NCBI RefSeq assembly: GCF_011058165.1
Contig: NZ_JAALEG010000037.1
Location: 1-52,622, forward strand
Direction of reading: 5' to 3'
DNA: 52,622 nt
Source of the DNA: Rhodococcus aetherivorans
GTDB taxonomy: Bacteria; Actinomycetota; Actinomycetes; Mycobacteriales; Mycobacteriaceae
A model generated the notes under the pieces. It did not search any database and was not told the origin of the DNA. It saw only the letters and a list, made by a program, of their open reading frames with translations. This document shows, one piece after another, positions 16,841-25,860 of this stretch; position 1 is the first letter of the stretch; each line of letters opens with the position of its first letter. Both the position numbers and the translations under genes were made by a program.

Positions 16841-16942
16841 GGCATCCGCCGCGGCCCGCTGGACAGGTACCACCGGCCCGGTATGAACTGTGGGGTGACG
16901 GCGCGTGTTCCGGCGGTGCCGGACCGACGAGGAGAGGTGCGA

Positions 16943-17716
16943 GTGCAGGACGAGCAACAGCGCGTGCCCGGACCGGTGAATCTGCGAGATCTCGGCGGAC
17001 TGCCGCTGACCGACGGCGGTCGCACCGCGCCCGGCGTGCTGTATCGGGGCGACGCCTGCTACACCGGCGACGTGGTGCGCGGCATCCTCTCCGACCGGCC
17101 GCCCACGACGGTGGTGGACCTGCGATCCGACGCCGAACGCGGGCACCGCGCCTTCACCTGGCCGGACGGCACGCACGTGCATCGCCTGTCGCTGCACGCG
17201 GACGCCGCGCCGGCCGGGCGCACCGGCCTCGGCCTCGCCGAACTCTACGGCCGGGTGTTCGACGTGGCCGCGCCGCTGTTCGCCGGGCTCGTGCCGGTCG
17301 TCGCGCGGGCCGCGGGCCCGGTCCTCGTGCACTGCACCGCCGGCAAGGACCGCACCGGTCTCGCGGTCGCCGTCCTGCTGCTCGCCGCAGGCGTGGAACC
17401 GCAGGCCGTCGTCGACGACTACGCGGCCACCGACACGAACATGCCCCTGCTCCTCCGTCGCTGGGAGGCCGTCGGGCTGCGCGTGGGCGGCTCGTCCCCG
17501 GGCGGCGACCGGGCGGTGCCGTCCGACCTGTTCCGCGCCCCGGCCGAGGCGATCTCCCCGATCGTCGAACGCCTCGTCGCGCATCCCGGAGGGCCGGGGG
17601 CGTGGCTGATCGACCACGGGGCGGGGGAGGACGACGTGCGGCGGTGGCGCGCACGTGCCCGAGGAGAAGACGTGGCTGCAACGGTATACGGAGACAGGAA
17701 GGCACCGACGCGATGA
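16943..17716 (+). CDS. Protein tyrosine/lipid phosphatase, MPtpB-like (Tyr_phosphatase_3 family)
   Basis: A 257-residue phosphatase with the P-loop '[10 protein letters not shown]': Cys131 nucleophile, Lys and Asp in the loop as in MPtpB, and Arg137. The N-terminal '[15 protein letters not shown]' and 'LYRGDA' are hallmarks of this family, which shows dual Tyr/phosphoinositide activity in Mycobacterium tuberculosis. GTG 16943 is favoured because GGAGAGG lies 5 bases upstream; an in-frame GTG at 16937 is too close. No signal peptide is seen. Its stop overlaps the CoA-transferase ATG (ATGA), so it is in the same transcript as lipid-degrading genes. MPtpB itself lies beside fadE2, so this association is conserved. 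Confidence 0.9.
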   Translation: MQDEQQRVPGPVNLRDLGGLPLTDGGRTAPGVLYRGDACYTGDVVRGILSDRPPTTVVDLRSDAERGHRAFTWPDGTHVHRLSLHADAAPAGRTGLGLAELYGRVFDVAAPLFAGLVPVVARAAGPVLVHCTAGKDRTGLAVAVLLLAAGVEPQAVVDDYAATDTNMPLLLRRWEAVGLRVGGSSPGGDRAVPSDLFRAPAEAISPIVERLVAHPGGPGAWLIDHGAGEDDVRRWRARARGEDVAATVYGDRKAPTR

Positions 17717-18930
17717 GCGAGAACAGCGAGCCGAAAGCCGGGGGATCGGCGGGACTGCCGCTGGAAGGCATCACCGTCGTCAGCCTCGAGCAGGCGGTCG
17801 CCGCCCCCATCGCGACCCGCCATCTCGCCGATCTCGGCGCCCGTGTCATCAAGGTCGAACGCATCGGGGAGGGCGACTTCGCCCGCAACTACGACGCCGC
17901 CGTGCACGGGCTGGCATCGCATTTCGTGTGGCTCAACCGCGGCAAGGAGTCGATCTGCGTCGACCTCAAGGCCACCGAGGGCGTCGCCGCGGTGCGCCGG
18001 CTCGTCGGCGAGGCCGACGTGGTGATCCAGAACTTCGCGCCCGGCGCGGCGGCGCGGCTCGGGCTCGGCGCCGACGAGCTGCGGCGCGAGCGGCCCGAGC
18101 TGATCGTGGTGAACATGACCGGTTACGGCACCGAAGGCCCGCTGCGCGAGCGCAAGGCCTACGACATGCTGGTCCAGGCCGAGACCGGGCTGTGCTCGAT
18201 CACCGGCACCCCGGAGACCGCCACCAAGACCGGCATCCCGACCTCCGACATCGCGGCCGGCATGTACGCGCTCACCTCGATCCAGGCGGCGCTGTTCCGG
18301 CGCGAACGCACCGGCGCGGGGGCGACGATCGACGTGTCGATGTTCGACGCGACCGTCGAGTGGCTCGGCCACCCGATGTACCTGCAGATGTACCAGGACA
18401 CGCAGGTGCAGCGGATGGGGCTGAGCCACGCGTCGATCGCGCCCTACGACGCGTACCCGACCGTCGACGGAAAGATCCTCATCGGCGTGCAGAACGACCG
18501 GGGCTGGCGGGCGCTGGTCACCGAGGTGTTCGGCCGCCCGGATCTCGCCGGGCACCCGAAGTTCGCGACGAACATCCTGCGGGTGCAACACCGCGCCGAG
18601 ACCGACGCGGTCGTCGCCGAGAACACACGCCGCTTCGAGACCGCCGAACTGGACAAACGTCTCGCCGCGGCCGGTGTTCCGGCCGCCCGCCTGAACGACA
18701 TGAAGCACCTGATCGAGCATCCCCAGCTCGCCGAGCGCGACCGCTGGCGGGAGGTCGGCACCGAGGCCGGCGCGGTGCGGGCGGTGCTGCCGCCCATGAC
18801 CTTCTCCGATGTCGAGATGCGCATGGGTGCGGTACCGGCGCTGGGACAGCACACCGACGCAGTGCTCGCCGAACTCGGCCTCACCGACGAGCAGGTCGCC
18901 GGGCTGCGTGCCGCCGGCATCGTGCAGTAG
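17713..18930 (+). CDS. Family III CoA transferase (CaiB/BaiF)
   Basis: A 405-residue family III CoA transferase. The N-terminal Rossmann motif '[33 protein letters not shown]' is intact, and '[12 protein letters not shown]' follows. Asp151 in '[13 protein letters not shown]' is the catalytic residue that forms the acyl-anhydride and CoA thioester intermediates. The GTP-like 'SITGTPE' loop and the small domain '[20 protein letters not shown]' are present. It would move CoA between acyl groups, possibly loading the substrate of the neighbouring FadE pair without ATP. It follows the phosphatase gene with a 4-bp overlap. The acyl pair cannot be inferred. Confidence 0.92.
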   Translation: MSENSEPKAGGSAGLPLEGITVVSLEQAVAAPIATRHLADLGARVIKVERIGEGDFARNYDAAVHGLASHFVWLNRGKESICVDLKATEGVAAVRRLVGEADVVIQNFAPGAAARLGLGADELRRERPELIVVNMTGYGTEGPLRERKAYDMLVQAETGLCSITGTPETATKTGIPTSDIAAGMYALTSIQAALFRRERTGAGATIDVSMFDATVEWLGHPMYLQMYQDTQVQRMGLSHASIAPYDAYPTVDGKILIGVQNDRGWRALVTEVFGRPDLAGHPKFATNILRVQHRAETDAVVAENTRRFETAELDKRLAAAGVPAARLNDMKHLIEHPQLAERDRWREVGTEAGAVRAVLPPMTFSDVEMRMGAVPALGQHTDAVLAELGLTDEQVAGLRAAGIVQ

Positions 18931-18974
18931 CCGGTAGCCGACCGGCGCAGTACCCGAACCCGAAGGAGCCCGAC

Positions 18975-19619
18975 GTGCCCCAGCTGCTGCAGCTCGATTC
19001 GTCCGCGAACCGGCAGACGTCCGTCACGCGCGAACTGACCCGCCTGTTCGCCGACACGTGGCGCCGCCGCGGACCCGGCTACACCGTGGTCGAGCGGGAC
19101 CTGCACCGAGACCCGGTCCCGCATCTCGCGGACGCGGAACTGCACTATGCGCCCCGGCTGCGGGTTTCCGGCGTCGCCGTCGATCCTGCGGCCGAGGCGG
19201 TGCAGACCGAGCTGGTCGCCGAGGTCGCCGTCGCCGACGTCGTCGTGATCGGCGCCCCGATGTACAACTGGTCGCTGCCGTCGACGCTGAAGGCGTGGAT
19301 CGACCACGTCCACGTGCTCGGCACCACCGTGCCGTTCGACGCGCCGGACCAGCCGTTCGCGGGCACGCCCGTCGTGGTGATCTCGAGCCGTGGGCTGGCC
19401 TACGGGCCCGGCGATCCGGACGAGGGCCTCGACCACACCGTGCCGCCGCTGCAGCAGGTGCTCGGCACGTCACTGGGCATGGACGTCACGGTCGTGACCG
19501 CCGAATACACTCTCGCGTCCCGTATTCCGGCGCTGGCGCCGATGAACGAGCGCTCCACGGCGAGCCTGGACGCGGCGCGCGAGCGGGTGCAACGGCTCGC
19601 GCACGACCTCGGCGCCTGA
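18975..19619 (+). CDS. FMN-dependent NADH-azoreductase (flavodoxin-like fold)
   Basis: A 214-residue AzoR-type flavoprotein. '[18 protein letters not shown]' forms the phosphate-binding first loop. '[23 protein letters not shown]' is the second FMN loop, diagnostic for the family. '[11 protein letters not shown]' is the third. These enzymes reduce quinones and azo dyes with NAD(P)H. GTG 18975 is preceded by AAGGAG. It lies 44 bp after the CoA transferase on the same strand and may be the last gene of the run; its link to acyl-CoA breakdown is unclear, though quinone reduction could be needed if aromatic or steroid rings are involved. Confidence 0.9.
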   Translation: MPQLLQLDSSANRQTSVTRELTRLFADTWRRRGPGYTVVERDLHRDPVPHLADAELHYAPRLRVSGVAVDPAAEAVQTELVAEVAVADVVVIGAPMYNWSLPSTLKAWIDHVHVLGTTVPFDAPDQPFAGTPVVVISSRGLAYGPGDPDEGLDHTVPPLQQVLGTSLGMDVTVVTAEYTLASRIPALAPMNERSTASLDAARERVQRLAHDLGA

Positions 19620-20040
19620 CCGGCGCGCCCGTCCGCCCGTTTGGTTCTCAGGCGAATTCGGCGTCGGCTCCGCACTCGTCAAGGTAGTCCGCGCCAGGGA
19701 CACCGAGTTCCCCTGGTAGCCGGTCAAGCTCCACATGGAGGCGGCCGGGGCGAGCAGCTCGGCCTGCTGCACCGAGCCCGCGGGTGCGCGGGCAGTCAGG
19801 TCGTCGAAGACCTGTGCGACCTGCGGGAGACGGCCCGGGCCCTTCCGCCGTTCGCATCTGCCCCGGGAGATGCGCCGGTTCTGGTGGGCCGATCGGGCTC
19901 CCCACCACGATCCCTTCGTTCGGCCCTGCCGCGCCGCGCTCGAGCGGACGCTGTCGATGTGATGCGTCCACATCGCGGGTCGCTCGTCAGAAGAGTCAAG
20001 TTCCCCACCCAGGGGAGCGCGTCTCGGAAGGACCCTCAGA
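19620..20040. other. Gap without a confident gene
   Basis: Short open frames exist on both strands, but none gives a recognisable protein. On the minus strand, 'VAQVFDDLTARAPAGSVQQAELLAPAA' (about 19740-19825) has coding-like third-position GC but runs into unrelated sequence. This may be the debris of a lost gene. Confidence 0.4.
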
Positions 20041-20183
20041 TGATGACCAGCCGTGTCCACATCGCGCTCGACGTCGACGACACCAACGCACCGCCCCTCC
20101 CTGTGGGGGTGCCCCACCGTCCGGGCCGGCGACATCGCGGCGCGCCGGCGGTGCACGTGCCCGGCACCGGTTCGGAGGCGTGA
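20041..20183 (+). pseudogene. Truncated 5' end of a CadI/ArsI-like VOC gene
   Basis: After a plausible ribosome site (GGAAGGA) the frame reads 'MMTSRVHIALDVDDTNA', very like the start of CadI/ArsI-family dioxygenase-fold proteins, which continue with a helix containing 'FYSKLFG'. Here the match stops after about 17 residues. It changes to a Pro/Arg/Gly-rich tail ending at 20183, two bases before the ABC ATPase gene. I read it as a 5' remnant left by a deletion or insertion that placed the exporter genes here. Function is lost. An alternative is a short unrelated leader peptide. Confidence 0.5.
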
Positions 20184-20184
20184 G

Positions 20185-21111
20185 ATGAACACCCCTGCAG
20201 TAGTTGTGGAAGATCTCCATGTCGCCTACGACAAGACGTGGGCGCTCGACGGCCTCGACCTCGAGGTGGGGGCGGGCACGACGCTCGGCGTGCTCGGCCA
20301 CAACGGCGCCGGTAAGACGACCTTGATTCGCGTGCTCACCACGCTGGTGCGGCCGACCGTCGGCCGGGCGCTGGTCGAGGGCCTCGACGTCGTCACCGAT
20401 GCGATGGACGTCCGCCGCCGGATCGGGGTCACCGGCCAGTACGCCGGCCTCGACGAGTTCCTCACTACCCGAGAGAATGTGGAACTGATCGGCCGCCTCG
20501 CCGGCCTGCGTGGTCGGGCACGGGCTCGGGCCGATACCCTGATCGACCGGCTCGGATTGCACGACCTCGCGTCGCGGCGGGTCGGTGAGCTCTCCGGCGG
20601 TTCACGACGTCGGGTCGACCTGGCCGCCAGCCTGGTCGGATCTCCGTCGGTACTGTTCCTCGACGAGCCGACCACCGGCCTGGATCCCATCGCCCGCAAC
20701 GCGCTGTGGGACGTCGTCGACGAACTCACCACCAACGGCACCACCGTCGTGCTCACGACCCAGTACCTCGAAGAGGCCGACCGGCTTGCCGACCACATTG
20801 TCGTGCTCAGCCAGGGGCGGGTCGCCGCCCGCGGCACTCCCGCCGAGCTGAAGCGGATTGTCGGCGGCAAGGTGGTGACCGCCACGATCCCCACGCACCA
20901 GCTCGGCGGCCTGCCGTTCCGCCCCGACGCCGAAAATCCCGTCGAGGACGGCCGGGTCCGTGTCGCACTCACCGTGGGCGACGCGATGACCGCTGCCGAA
21001 CTCGTCGCCCAGCTCACCCGGGACCGCGTCGGCATCAGCGACCTCGATGTCACTTCGCCCAGCCTCGACGACGTCTTCACCCACCTCACCCACAACGGAG
21101 CCACCCGATGA
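20185..21111 (+). CDS. ABC transporter ATPase, DrrA type
   Basis: A 308-residue ATPase. Walker A is 'GHNGAGKTT' at residues 38-46, the Q-loop lies in 'IGVTGQYAGLDE', the signature is 'ELSGGSRRRVDLAA' (with R where the motif often has Q), Walker B is 'SVLFLDEPTTGLDP', and the switch His is replaced in 'TTQYLEEADRLAD' by Gln, as is normal in DrrA-like drug exporters. The ~80-residue C-terminal domain ends with 'PSLDDVFTHLT', also typical. It acts with the permease encoded next (4-bp ATGA overlap) to export a hydrophobic compound or drug. The substrate is unknown. Confidence 0.92.
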   Translation: MNTPAVVVEDLHVAYDKTWALDGLDLEVGAGTTLGVLGHNGAGKTTLIRVLTTLVRPTVGRALVEGLDVVTDAMDVRRRIGVTGQYAGLDEFLTTRENVELIGRLAGLRGRARARADTLIDRLGLHDLASRRVGELSGGSRRRVDLAASLVGSPSVLFLDEPTTGLDPIARNALWDVVDELTTNGTTVVLTTQYLEEADRLADHIVVLSQGRVAARGTPAELKRIVGGKVVTATIPTHQLGGLPFRPDAENPVEDGRVRVALTVGDAMTAAELVAQLTRDRVGISDLDVTSPSLDDVFTHLTHNGATR

Positions 21112-21920
21112 ACGCCATGCTCACCACCGGACCCGGGCGCTCACCCGCCGCGGACCAGCTCGCCGCTCTCGTGGTCCGCAATCTGCGCACGAGTGCCCGC
21201 GTCCCGCAGTTGCTGATGTTCTCGCTGACCATGCCGATGGCGATGTTGGTCCTGTTCAGTCAGGTGTTCCGCAGTGTGGCGGCCGGACCCGGCTTCCCTC
21301 CCGGGGTCAGCTACATCGACTTCCTCACCCCCGCCATGCTGGCAGTCTCCACCGTGATGGCCGGCACCAACGCGGGGGTGTCCGCGGCGATCGATCACAC
21401 CAACGGCCTGCACGATCGCTTCGCCGCGCTACCCCTGCGGGCGGCGCTGCCCGGTGTGGCGCGCACGCTCAACGAAGCCGCATTCACGCTCGCCCGGGCC
21501 GCGCTCCTCGGTGTCGCCGCCGTCGTACTCGGATTCGAGTTCCATGGCACCGTCGTCGACGCCCTGGCCGGGATCGTCGTTCTCGCCGTGCTGGCCGCGG
21601 CGATGAGTGCCCTGTTCGGGCTCATCGGTGACCGACTCCGCCGTCCCGACGTGGTGCAGTTCGCCGGGATGATGGTGATGATGCCGCTGATGTTCGTTTC
21701 GAGCGCCTTCGCCCCGATCGAGACCATGCCCGGTTGGATGCAGGCCGCCGCGACGCTCAACCCGGTCGCGCACGCCACCGATGCCCTGCGCGGCCACGAG
21801 CTCGGCACCGCCACGTTCGGCGACACGGCCACTGCCGTCGTCGCCGCGGTCGCGCTGGGGGCGGTGGTGACGCTCCTGCCCGGCATCGCGCGCCGGGTGC
21901 GCGCATTGGTCGCGCGTTGA
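21108..21920 (+). CDS. ABC-2 type transporter permease, DrrB type
   Basis: A 270-residue membrane protein with about six transmembrane segments: 'PQLLMFSLTMPMAMLVLFS', 'FLTPAMLAVSTVMAGTNAG', 'LARAALLGVAAVVLGF', 'ALAGIVVLAVLAAAMSALF', 'MMVMMPLMFVSSAFAPI' and a last one near 'AVVAAVALGAVVTLLPG'. 'PIETMPGWMQAAATLNPVAHATDALR' is the ABC-2 permease hallmark near the C-terminus. Its ATG overlaps the stop of the ATPase gene, making a two-gene exporter. It is convergent with the amidohydrolase gene over 181 bp, in which only a six-codon frame (MTVVRA, at 22028) with a good ribosome site stands out. Confidence 0.92.
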   Translation: MNAMLTTGPGRSPAADQLAALVVRNLRTSARVPQLLMFSLTMPMAMLVLFSQVFRSVAAGPGFPPGVSYIDFLTPAMLAVSTVMAGTNAGVSAAIDHTNGLHDRFAALPLRAALPGVARTLNEAAFTLARAALLGVAAVVLGFEFHGTVVDALAGIVVLAVLAAAMSALFGLIGDRLRRPDVVQFAGMMVMMPLMFVSSAFAPIETMPGWMQAAATLNPVAHATDALRGHELGTATFGDTATAVVAAVALGAVVTLLPGIARRVRALVAR

Positions 21921-22101
21921 GGCAGCCCACCTGGGCGGTGCGCCGCGCTGGAGACGAAGATCGCGACCCACCGGGACGACCTCGTCGTGCAGCGCGGACG
22001 CACTCCTCGACCAAGGAACAGGTATTCATGACGGTGGTGCGGGCGTGACCCGCGAACGGGTGCAGCAGCCCGGGCAGGACCTCGTCCGACCGGGCCCGGG
22101 C

Positions 22102-23496
22102 TCAGCGGCGATACCGGATCTCGCCGCGGATCACGGTGCAGCGCACTGCTTCCGCGGTCGGCTCCGCAAGCGCATCGGTGAGCGGGTGGTCGAGCAGCAC
22201 CAGATCCGCCGGCGCGCCCACCCGCACCCTGCGCGGCTCGGCACCGGGGTCGTCGAGGGGGGACAGGTAGCGGTCGAGGGCGGCGGCGGCGGTGATCCGC
22301 TCCTGTGGACCGACGACGTCGCCGGTGGGGGCGCGACGGTTCGTCGCGGCCGCGATCACCGCCCACGGGTCGAGCGGCCCGTACGGGGCGTCGCTCGACA
22401 GGGCGACGGGCACGCCGCCGTCGAGCAGGGACCGGCAGCGGTACAGGTCCGGCAGATCCCGGGTATCGACCCGCTCGAGGTAGTCGTCGCCGCGGTGCGC
22501 GAGGAAGCCGGGCTGGGTCACCACGCACACCCGGCGACGACGCAGCTCGCCGATCGACTCGGCCGGGACCAGCGCCCCGTGCTCGATCCGGTCTCCGGGA
22601 CGGGTGCCGGCCTCCTCGAACACCGCGAGCAGCAACAGCAGCGCCTCGCGGCTGACGCAGTGCACCGCCACCGGCCGGCCGCGGGCGTGGGCGCGACGGA
22701 CGGTGCCGGCCAGGGCCTCGAAGTCGGGCAGTCCCGAGTCGGCGAGAACGATCTTGTACGGGCCGGTCGTCACGGTCGCCGGTCGATCCTCGGGTTCGTC
22801 GCCGAGGGGCACCCCCAGCAGGTGCACTCGCTGCGGCAGCGCGCCGGAGACGTGTGCGTCGATCAGCGCGGCCAGCGAGTCCGGCGCCAGATCGGGGGTG
22901 GCGTCGGTGATCCCGGTGATCCCGAGGCGGGTCAGGTCCGCGCCCACGGCATCGAGCGGGGGCGGCCCGGTGGCGGGCAGCCGCTCGCGCAGCCAGGCGT
23001 CCGCCCGCCACACCCGCCCGGTGGGGCGACCGGCGTCGTCGCGCTCCACCCCGGGATGGTCGGCCGAGTCCAGTCCGGCCAGGATCGTCGCCGCCGAGTT
23101 GAGCACCCACATCGCGCCGCTGCGGTGCTGCACCCGCACCGGCCGCCGCGCGTGCAGCCGGTCCAGCGCCGCGGCGTCGAGCAGGCCCGCGACCGTCTCG
23201 ACGTAGCCGACGCCGCGGACCCAGCCGTCGCCGGGCGCGGCGTCCAGCGCCCGGGCCAGGTCGCCGGGTGTGCGCACGTGCGGGGGCCCGCACCGGACCG
23301 AGGTGGCGTCCGCGGCGATCGCGTGCAGGTGCAGGTGGTGATCGTGCAGTCCCGGCAGCAGCGCCCCACCGCGGCCGTCGATCACCTCGCCCTCGGTTTC
23401 GAGGCCGACCCCGATCGCCGTGATCCGGCCGTCGCGGACCGCGACGTCGCACCGGCCGGCCGGCAGCGCGACGTCGCGCAGCAGCAGGCCGGTCAC
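22102..23496 (-). CDS. Amidohydrolase, YtcJ-like (amidohydrolase 3 family)
   Basis: A 464-residue metal-dependent hydrolase. It begins 'LLLRDVALPAGRCDVAVRDGRI' and carries the first metal site in 'LLPGLHDHHLHLHA' (HxH). 'IADATPDLA', 'AVHCVSREAL' and 'IEHGALVP' carry further ligands, and 'ALSSDAPYGPLDPW' carries the catalytic Asp. The C-terminal composite beta domain ends 'RGEIRYRR'. Family members cleave amides, carbamates or imides. GTG 23496 overlaps the CoA-transferase stop by 3 bp, so the two are translationally coupled. The partnership suggests that an amide or lactam-type precursor is opened and then passed to CoA, but this is inference. Confidence 0.88.
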   Translation of the reverse strand: MTGLLLRDVALPAGRCDVAVRDGRITAIGVGLETEGEVIDGRGGALLPGLHDHHLHLHAIAADATSVRCGPPHVRTPGDLARALDAAPGDGWVRGVGYVETVAGLLDAAALDRLHARRPVRVQHRSGAMWVLNSAATILAGLDSADHPGVERDDAGRPTGRVWRADAWLRERLPATGPPPLDAVGADLTRLGITGITDATPDLAPDSLAALIDAHVSGALPQRVHLLGVPLGDEPEDRPATVTTGPYKIVLADSGLPDFEALAGTVRRAHARGRPVAVHCVSREALLLLLAVFEEAGTRPGDRIEHGALVPAESIGELRRRRVCVVTQPGFLAHRGDDYLERVDTRDLPDLYRCRSLLDGGVPVALSSDAPYGPLDPWAVIAAATNRRAPTGDVVGPQERITAAAALDRYLSPLDDPGAEPRRVRVGAPADLVLLDHPLTDALAEPTAEAVRCTVIRGEIRYRR

Positions 23497-24719
23497 CGCG
23501 CCGACCCCAGTTCGGCGAGCACCGCGGCGGTGTCGCGACCCGGTTCGGCGAGGTCGCCGCGCGGGGCGCGTGGTTGCGGCGTCTCGATCTGCGCGGTGCC
23601 CGTCGCGGTGTCGACGTACCACTCGTGGCCTCGCCGGTATGCCTGCGCCGCAGCGGTTTCGGCTCCGTCCAGGGTGGCGGCCACCGTCGCCGACATCGAG
23701 ATGTCCCACAACACCCCGTCACCGTCGCCGGGTGTGGACATCGCCAGCGCCGCCGCGGTCAGACCCGTGAGTGGATCGGCGATCGCGTCGCCGACGAACA
23801 TCGGCCCGTCGCCGTCGCGGGCGACCAGTCCCGCGGCCGCGGCGATGTCGTCGCCGAAACCGATCCGGTTCGAGGCGCGTCCGTGCGCGGTGATCGAGAT
23901 CCAGGTCCCGCCGGTGGCGACGAATTTGTCTGCGTGCAGGCCGAATCCGGCCAGCGCGCGCGGGCGGGACGCCTCGATCACGATGTCGGCGGCCGCGACG
24001 AGCGCGGCGAGGGCTGCGCGTTCGTGGGGGAGGGCGGGATCGAGGGTCACGGCCTCGTGGCCGCCGTGCAGCAGGCGATAGAAGTCGGGATTGCCGCGGC
24101 GGGCGCCGTCCGGCCGGGACGGTGTCTCCACCTTGATCACCCGCGCCCCCGCCAGGCCCAGCACGTGCGCGCACAGCGGTCCCGCCCACAGCGCACTGAA
24201 GTCGACGACGAGCAACCCGTCGACGGGGCGCGGCGCCGGCGGTCGCAGGGGGGCAGGAGCGTGCGCAGGGGTGACGGGTCCGGCCGCGACGCCGAGCAGG
24301 TCGGCGCGCTCGGCCAGGTCGGCGCCGGTGTGCTCGCGCAGCCAGGCCTCGACCGCGGGCCACGGGTCGTCCCCGACGTCGGCGCCGACGAGGGCGCCGA
24401 GCAGCAGGGGATCGTCGGGCCGGGCGCAGGAGACGGCGGCCCAGCCGTCGGCCGTCGGCAGCAGCCGGCACGAACCGCCGGCCGACGTCGCGCCGCCGCG
24501 GCGATGCCCGGTGAAGGAGGCGCGCTCGGCGAGCATGCGCGCCCCGTCGAGCTGCACCGCTCCGCCGGTGACGTCGGCGATCCAGGCGGTGCGTTCCCGC
24601 GCGACGGTCGCCGCGCGACCGGGGGGAATCAGGGGTGGCCCGTCGGGACGGCCGGTGAGAGAAGCGATTCCGCTCTCGGCCCAGTCCCGCACCACATCCG
24701 GGCGCGCGGAGGTCGACAC
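23493..24719 (-). CDS. Family III CoA transferase-like protein with reordered segments
   Basis: A 408-residue CaiB-related protein. The Rossmann half, '[28 protein letters not shown]', normally N-terminal, begins only at about residue 170. The first ~165 residues ('WAESGIASLTGRPDGPP', 'CRLLPTADGWAAVSCARPDDPLLL') look like the small/second domain that usually comes after it. A candidate catalytic Asp is in 'IGFGDDIAAAAGL'. This layout occurs in some actinobacterial CoA transferases and could be a half of an ancestral two-domain form. It starts at GTG 24719 with no strong ribosome site, is divergent from the crotonase gene by 44 bp and coupled to the amidohydrolase gene. Confidence 0.8.
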   Translation of the reverse strand: MSTSARPDVVRDWAESGIASLTGRPDGPPLIPPGRAATVARERTAWIADVTGGAVQLDGARMLAERASFTGHRRGGATSAGGSCRLLPTADGWAAVSCARPDDPLLLGALVGADVGDDPWPAVEAWLREHTGADLAERADLLGVAAGPVTPAHAPAPLRPPAPRPVDGLLVVDFSALWAGPLCAHVLGLAGARVIKVETPSRPDGARRGNPDFYRLLHGGHEAVTLDPALPHERAALAALVAAADIVIEASRPRALAGFGLHADKFVATGGTWISITAHGRASNRIGFGDDIAAAAGLVARDGDGPMFVGDAIADPLTGLTAAALAMSTPGDGDGVLWDISMSATVAATLDGAETAAAQAYRRGHEWYVDTATGTAQIETPQPRAPRGDLAEPGRDTAAVLAELGSAR

Positions 24720-24763
24720 GCTGCCGATGCTACAGTCCGCGAAACGACCTCAGGACGGCGGAC

Positions 24764-25834
24764 ATGGGCACAGGCGTACGAACCCTCACGGTGGCGGACC
24801 TCGCGGGCGGCGCCGCGGACACACCGGTTCTCGGCGACGGCGCCGCCCTGTGCGAACCCGTGCTGATCGTCGACCTCGACGACGCCGACGCATCGATGGT
24901 CGAGGCCGTGGCCGCCCGGGTGCCGGCACTGGATCGGTTGCTCGTCGGGCGCTGCACTGGCGCCGTCCCGGCCGCCCTGGCGCCGCTGACCGCCGCGCTG
25001 GACCTCACGTACGTCGCGGGGCCCGATCCGGCGGACCGGGCGGTGGTCGGCACCGAGGACGTCGACGCGGCGCTCGCCGAGTTCGTCCGGGCGATGGGGC
25101 GGTATCCGCAGTCGGCCCTCGTCGCCGGGCAGGTGCTGCGGATCACCGAGGCGCTGCCGGTGCCCGAGGCGATCGACGTCGAATCGCTCGCCTACTCCAC
25201 CCTGCAGGGCGGCGCCGAGTTCGGTGGCTGGCTCGACGAGCGTCGCAGGCTCGGGCGGCCGCTGCCGCCGCCGCCCGTCGCGGATCCGGTGCTGATCCAC
25301 CGCGACGGCGACACCCTGCACCTCACCCTCAACCGGCCCGAACGCCGCAACGCCTACGGCACCGCGCTGCGCGACGCCCTGGTCGAGGCGCTGCGCCTGC
25401 CGCTGCTCGACGACACCGTCGCGCGGGTGGTGCTCGACGGCGCCGGGCCGTCGTTCTGCGCCGGCGGTGACCTCGACGAGTTCGGCCACACCCCGGACAC
25501 CGCGACCGCGCACCTGATCCGCACCCGCGGCGGCGCCGGACGGCTGATCGCCGCGCTCGCGGACCGCACCGAGGTGCGCGTGCACGGGCACTGCGTCGGC
25601 GCCGGCATCGAGGTCCCGGCGTTCGCACACCGGATCGTCGCCGCCCCCGACACGCTCTTCCGGCTGCCCGAGGTGACGATGGGCCTGATCCCCGGCGCGG
25701 GCGGCACCGTGAGCGTGCCCCGCCGCATCGGCCGCTGGCGCGCGCTGCACCTGTTCGTCACCGGCGTCGCGCTCGAGGCACCGCGGGCGCTCGAGTGGGG
25801 GCTGATCGACGAGATCGCCGTCCGCGGGGAGTGA
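24764..25834 (+). CDS. Enoyl-CoA hydratase/isomerase with ~160-residue degenerate N-terminal half
   Basis: A 356-residue protein. From about residue 180 it is a crotonase: 'LHLTLNRPERRNAYGTALR', the first oxyanion motif 'GAGPSFCAGGDLDEFG', the second 'HGHCVGAGIEVPAFAHRIVA', and 'LPEVTMGLIPGAGGTVSVPRRIG' with Glu and Gly-rich loop. The N-terminal ~160 residues look like a worn crotonase or binding domain, ending 'ESLAYSTLQGGAEFGGWLDERR', similar to the normal crotonase C-terminus, but lacking the oxyanion motifs. AGGA lies before ATG 24764. It shares a 44-bp divergent promoter region with the CoA-transferase gene, suggesting one pathway. It converges on whiB across a long palindrome. Confidence 0.85.
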   Translation: MGTGVRTLTVADLAGGAADTPVLGDGAALCEPVLIVDLDDADASMVEAVAARVPALDRLLVGRCTGAVPAALAPLTAALDLTYVAGPDPADRAVVGTEDVDAALAEFVRAMGRYPQSALVAGQVLRITEALPVPEAIDVESLAYSTLQGGAEFGGWLDERRRLGRPLPPPPVADPVLIHRDGDTLHLTLNRPERRNAYGTALRDALVEALRLPLLDDTVARVVLDGAGPSFCAGGDLDEFGHTPDTATAHLIRTRGGAGRLIAALADRTEVRVHGHCVGAGIEVPAFAHRIVAAPDTLFRLPEVTMGLIPGAGGTVSVPRRIGRWRALHLFVTGVALEAPRALEWGLIDEIAVRGE

Positions 25835-25860
25835 GCGAAGGGGAGTGAGCGAAGGGGAGT

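Noticed and set aside
15365-17617. 750-codon open frame on the minus strand
   Set aside because: It is the mirror of the FadE/phosphatase genes; the peptide is His/Gly/Arg/Pro-rich with no family motif, while the plus strand has full enzyme motifs.
19648-19971. 107-codon minus-strand frame ending 'LDRLPGELGVPGADYLDECGADAEF'
   Set aside because: The end looks protein-like but the rest does not, and codon bias favours a different frame; no family could be named.
22028-22048. Six-codon frame MTVVRA with a good ribosome site after the DrrB gene
   Set aside because: Too short to support as a gene; it may be the start of a deleted gene or chance.
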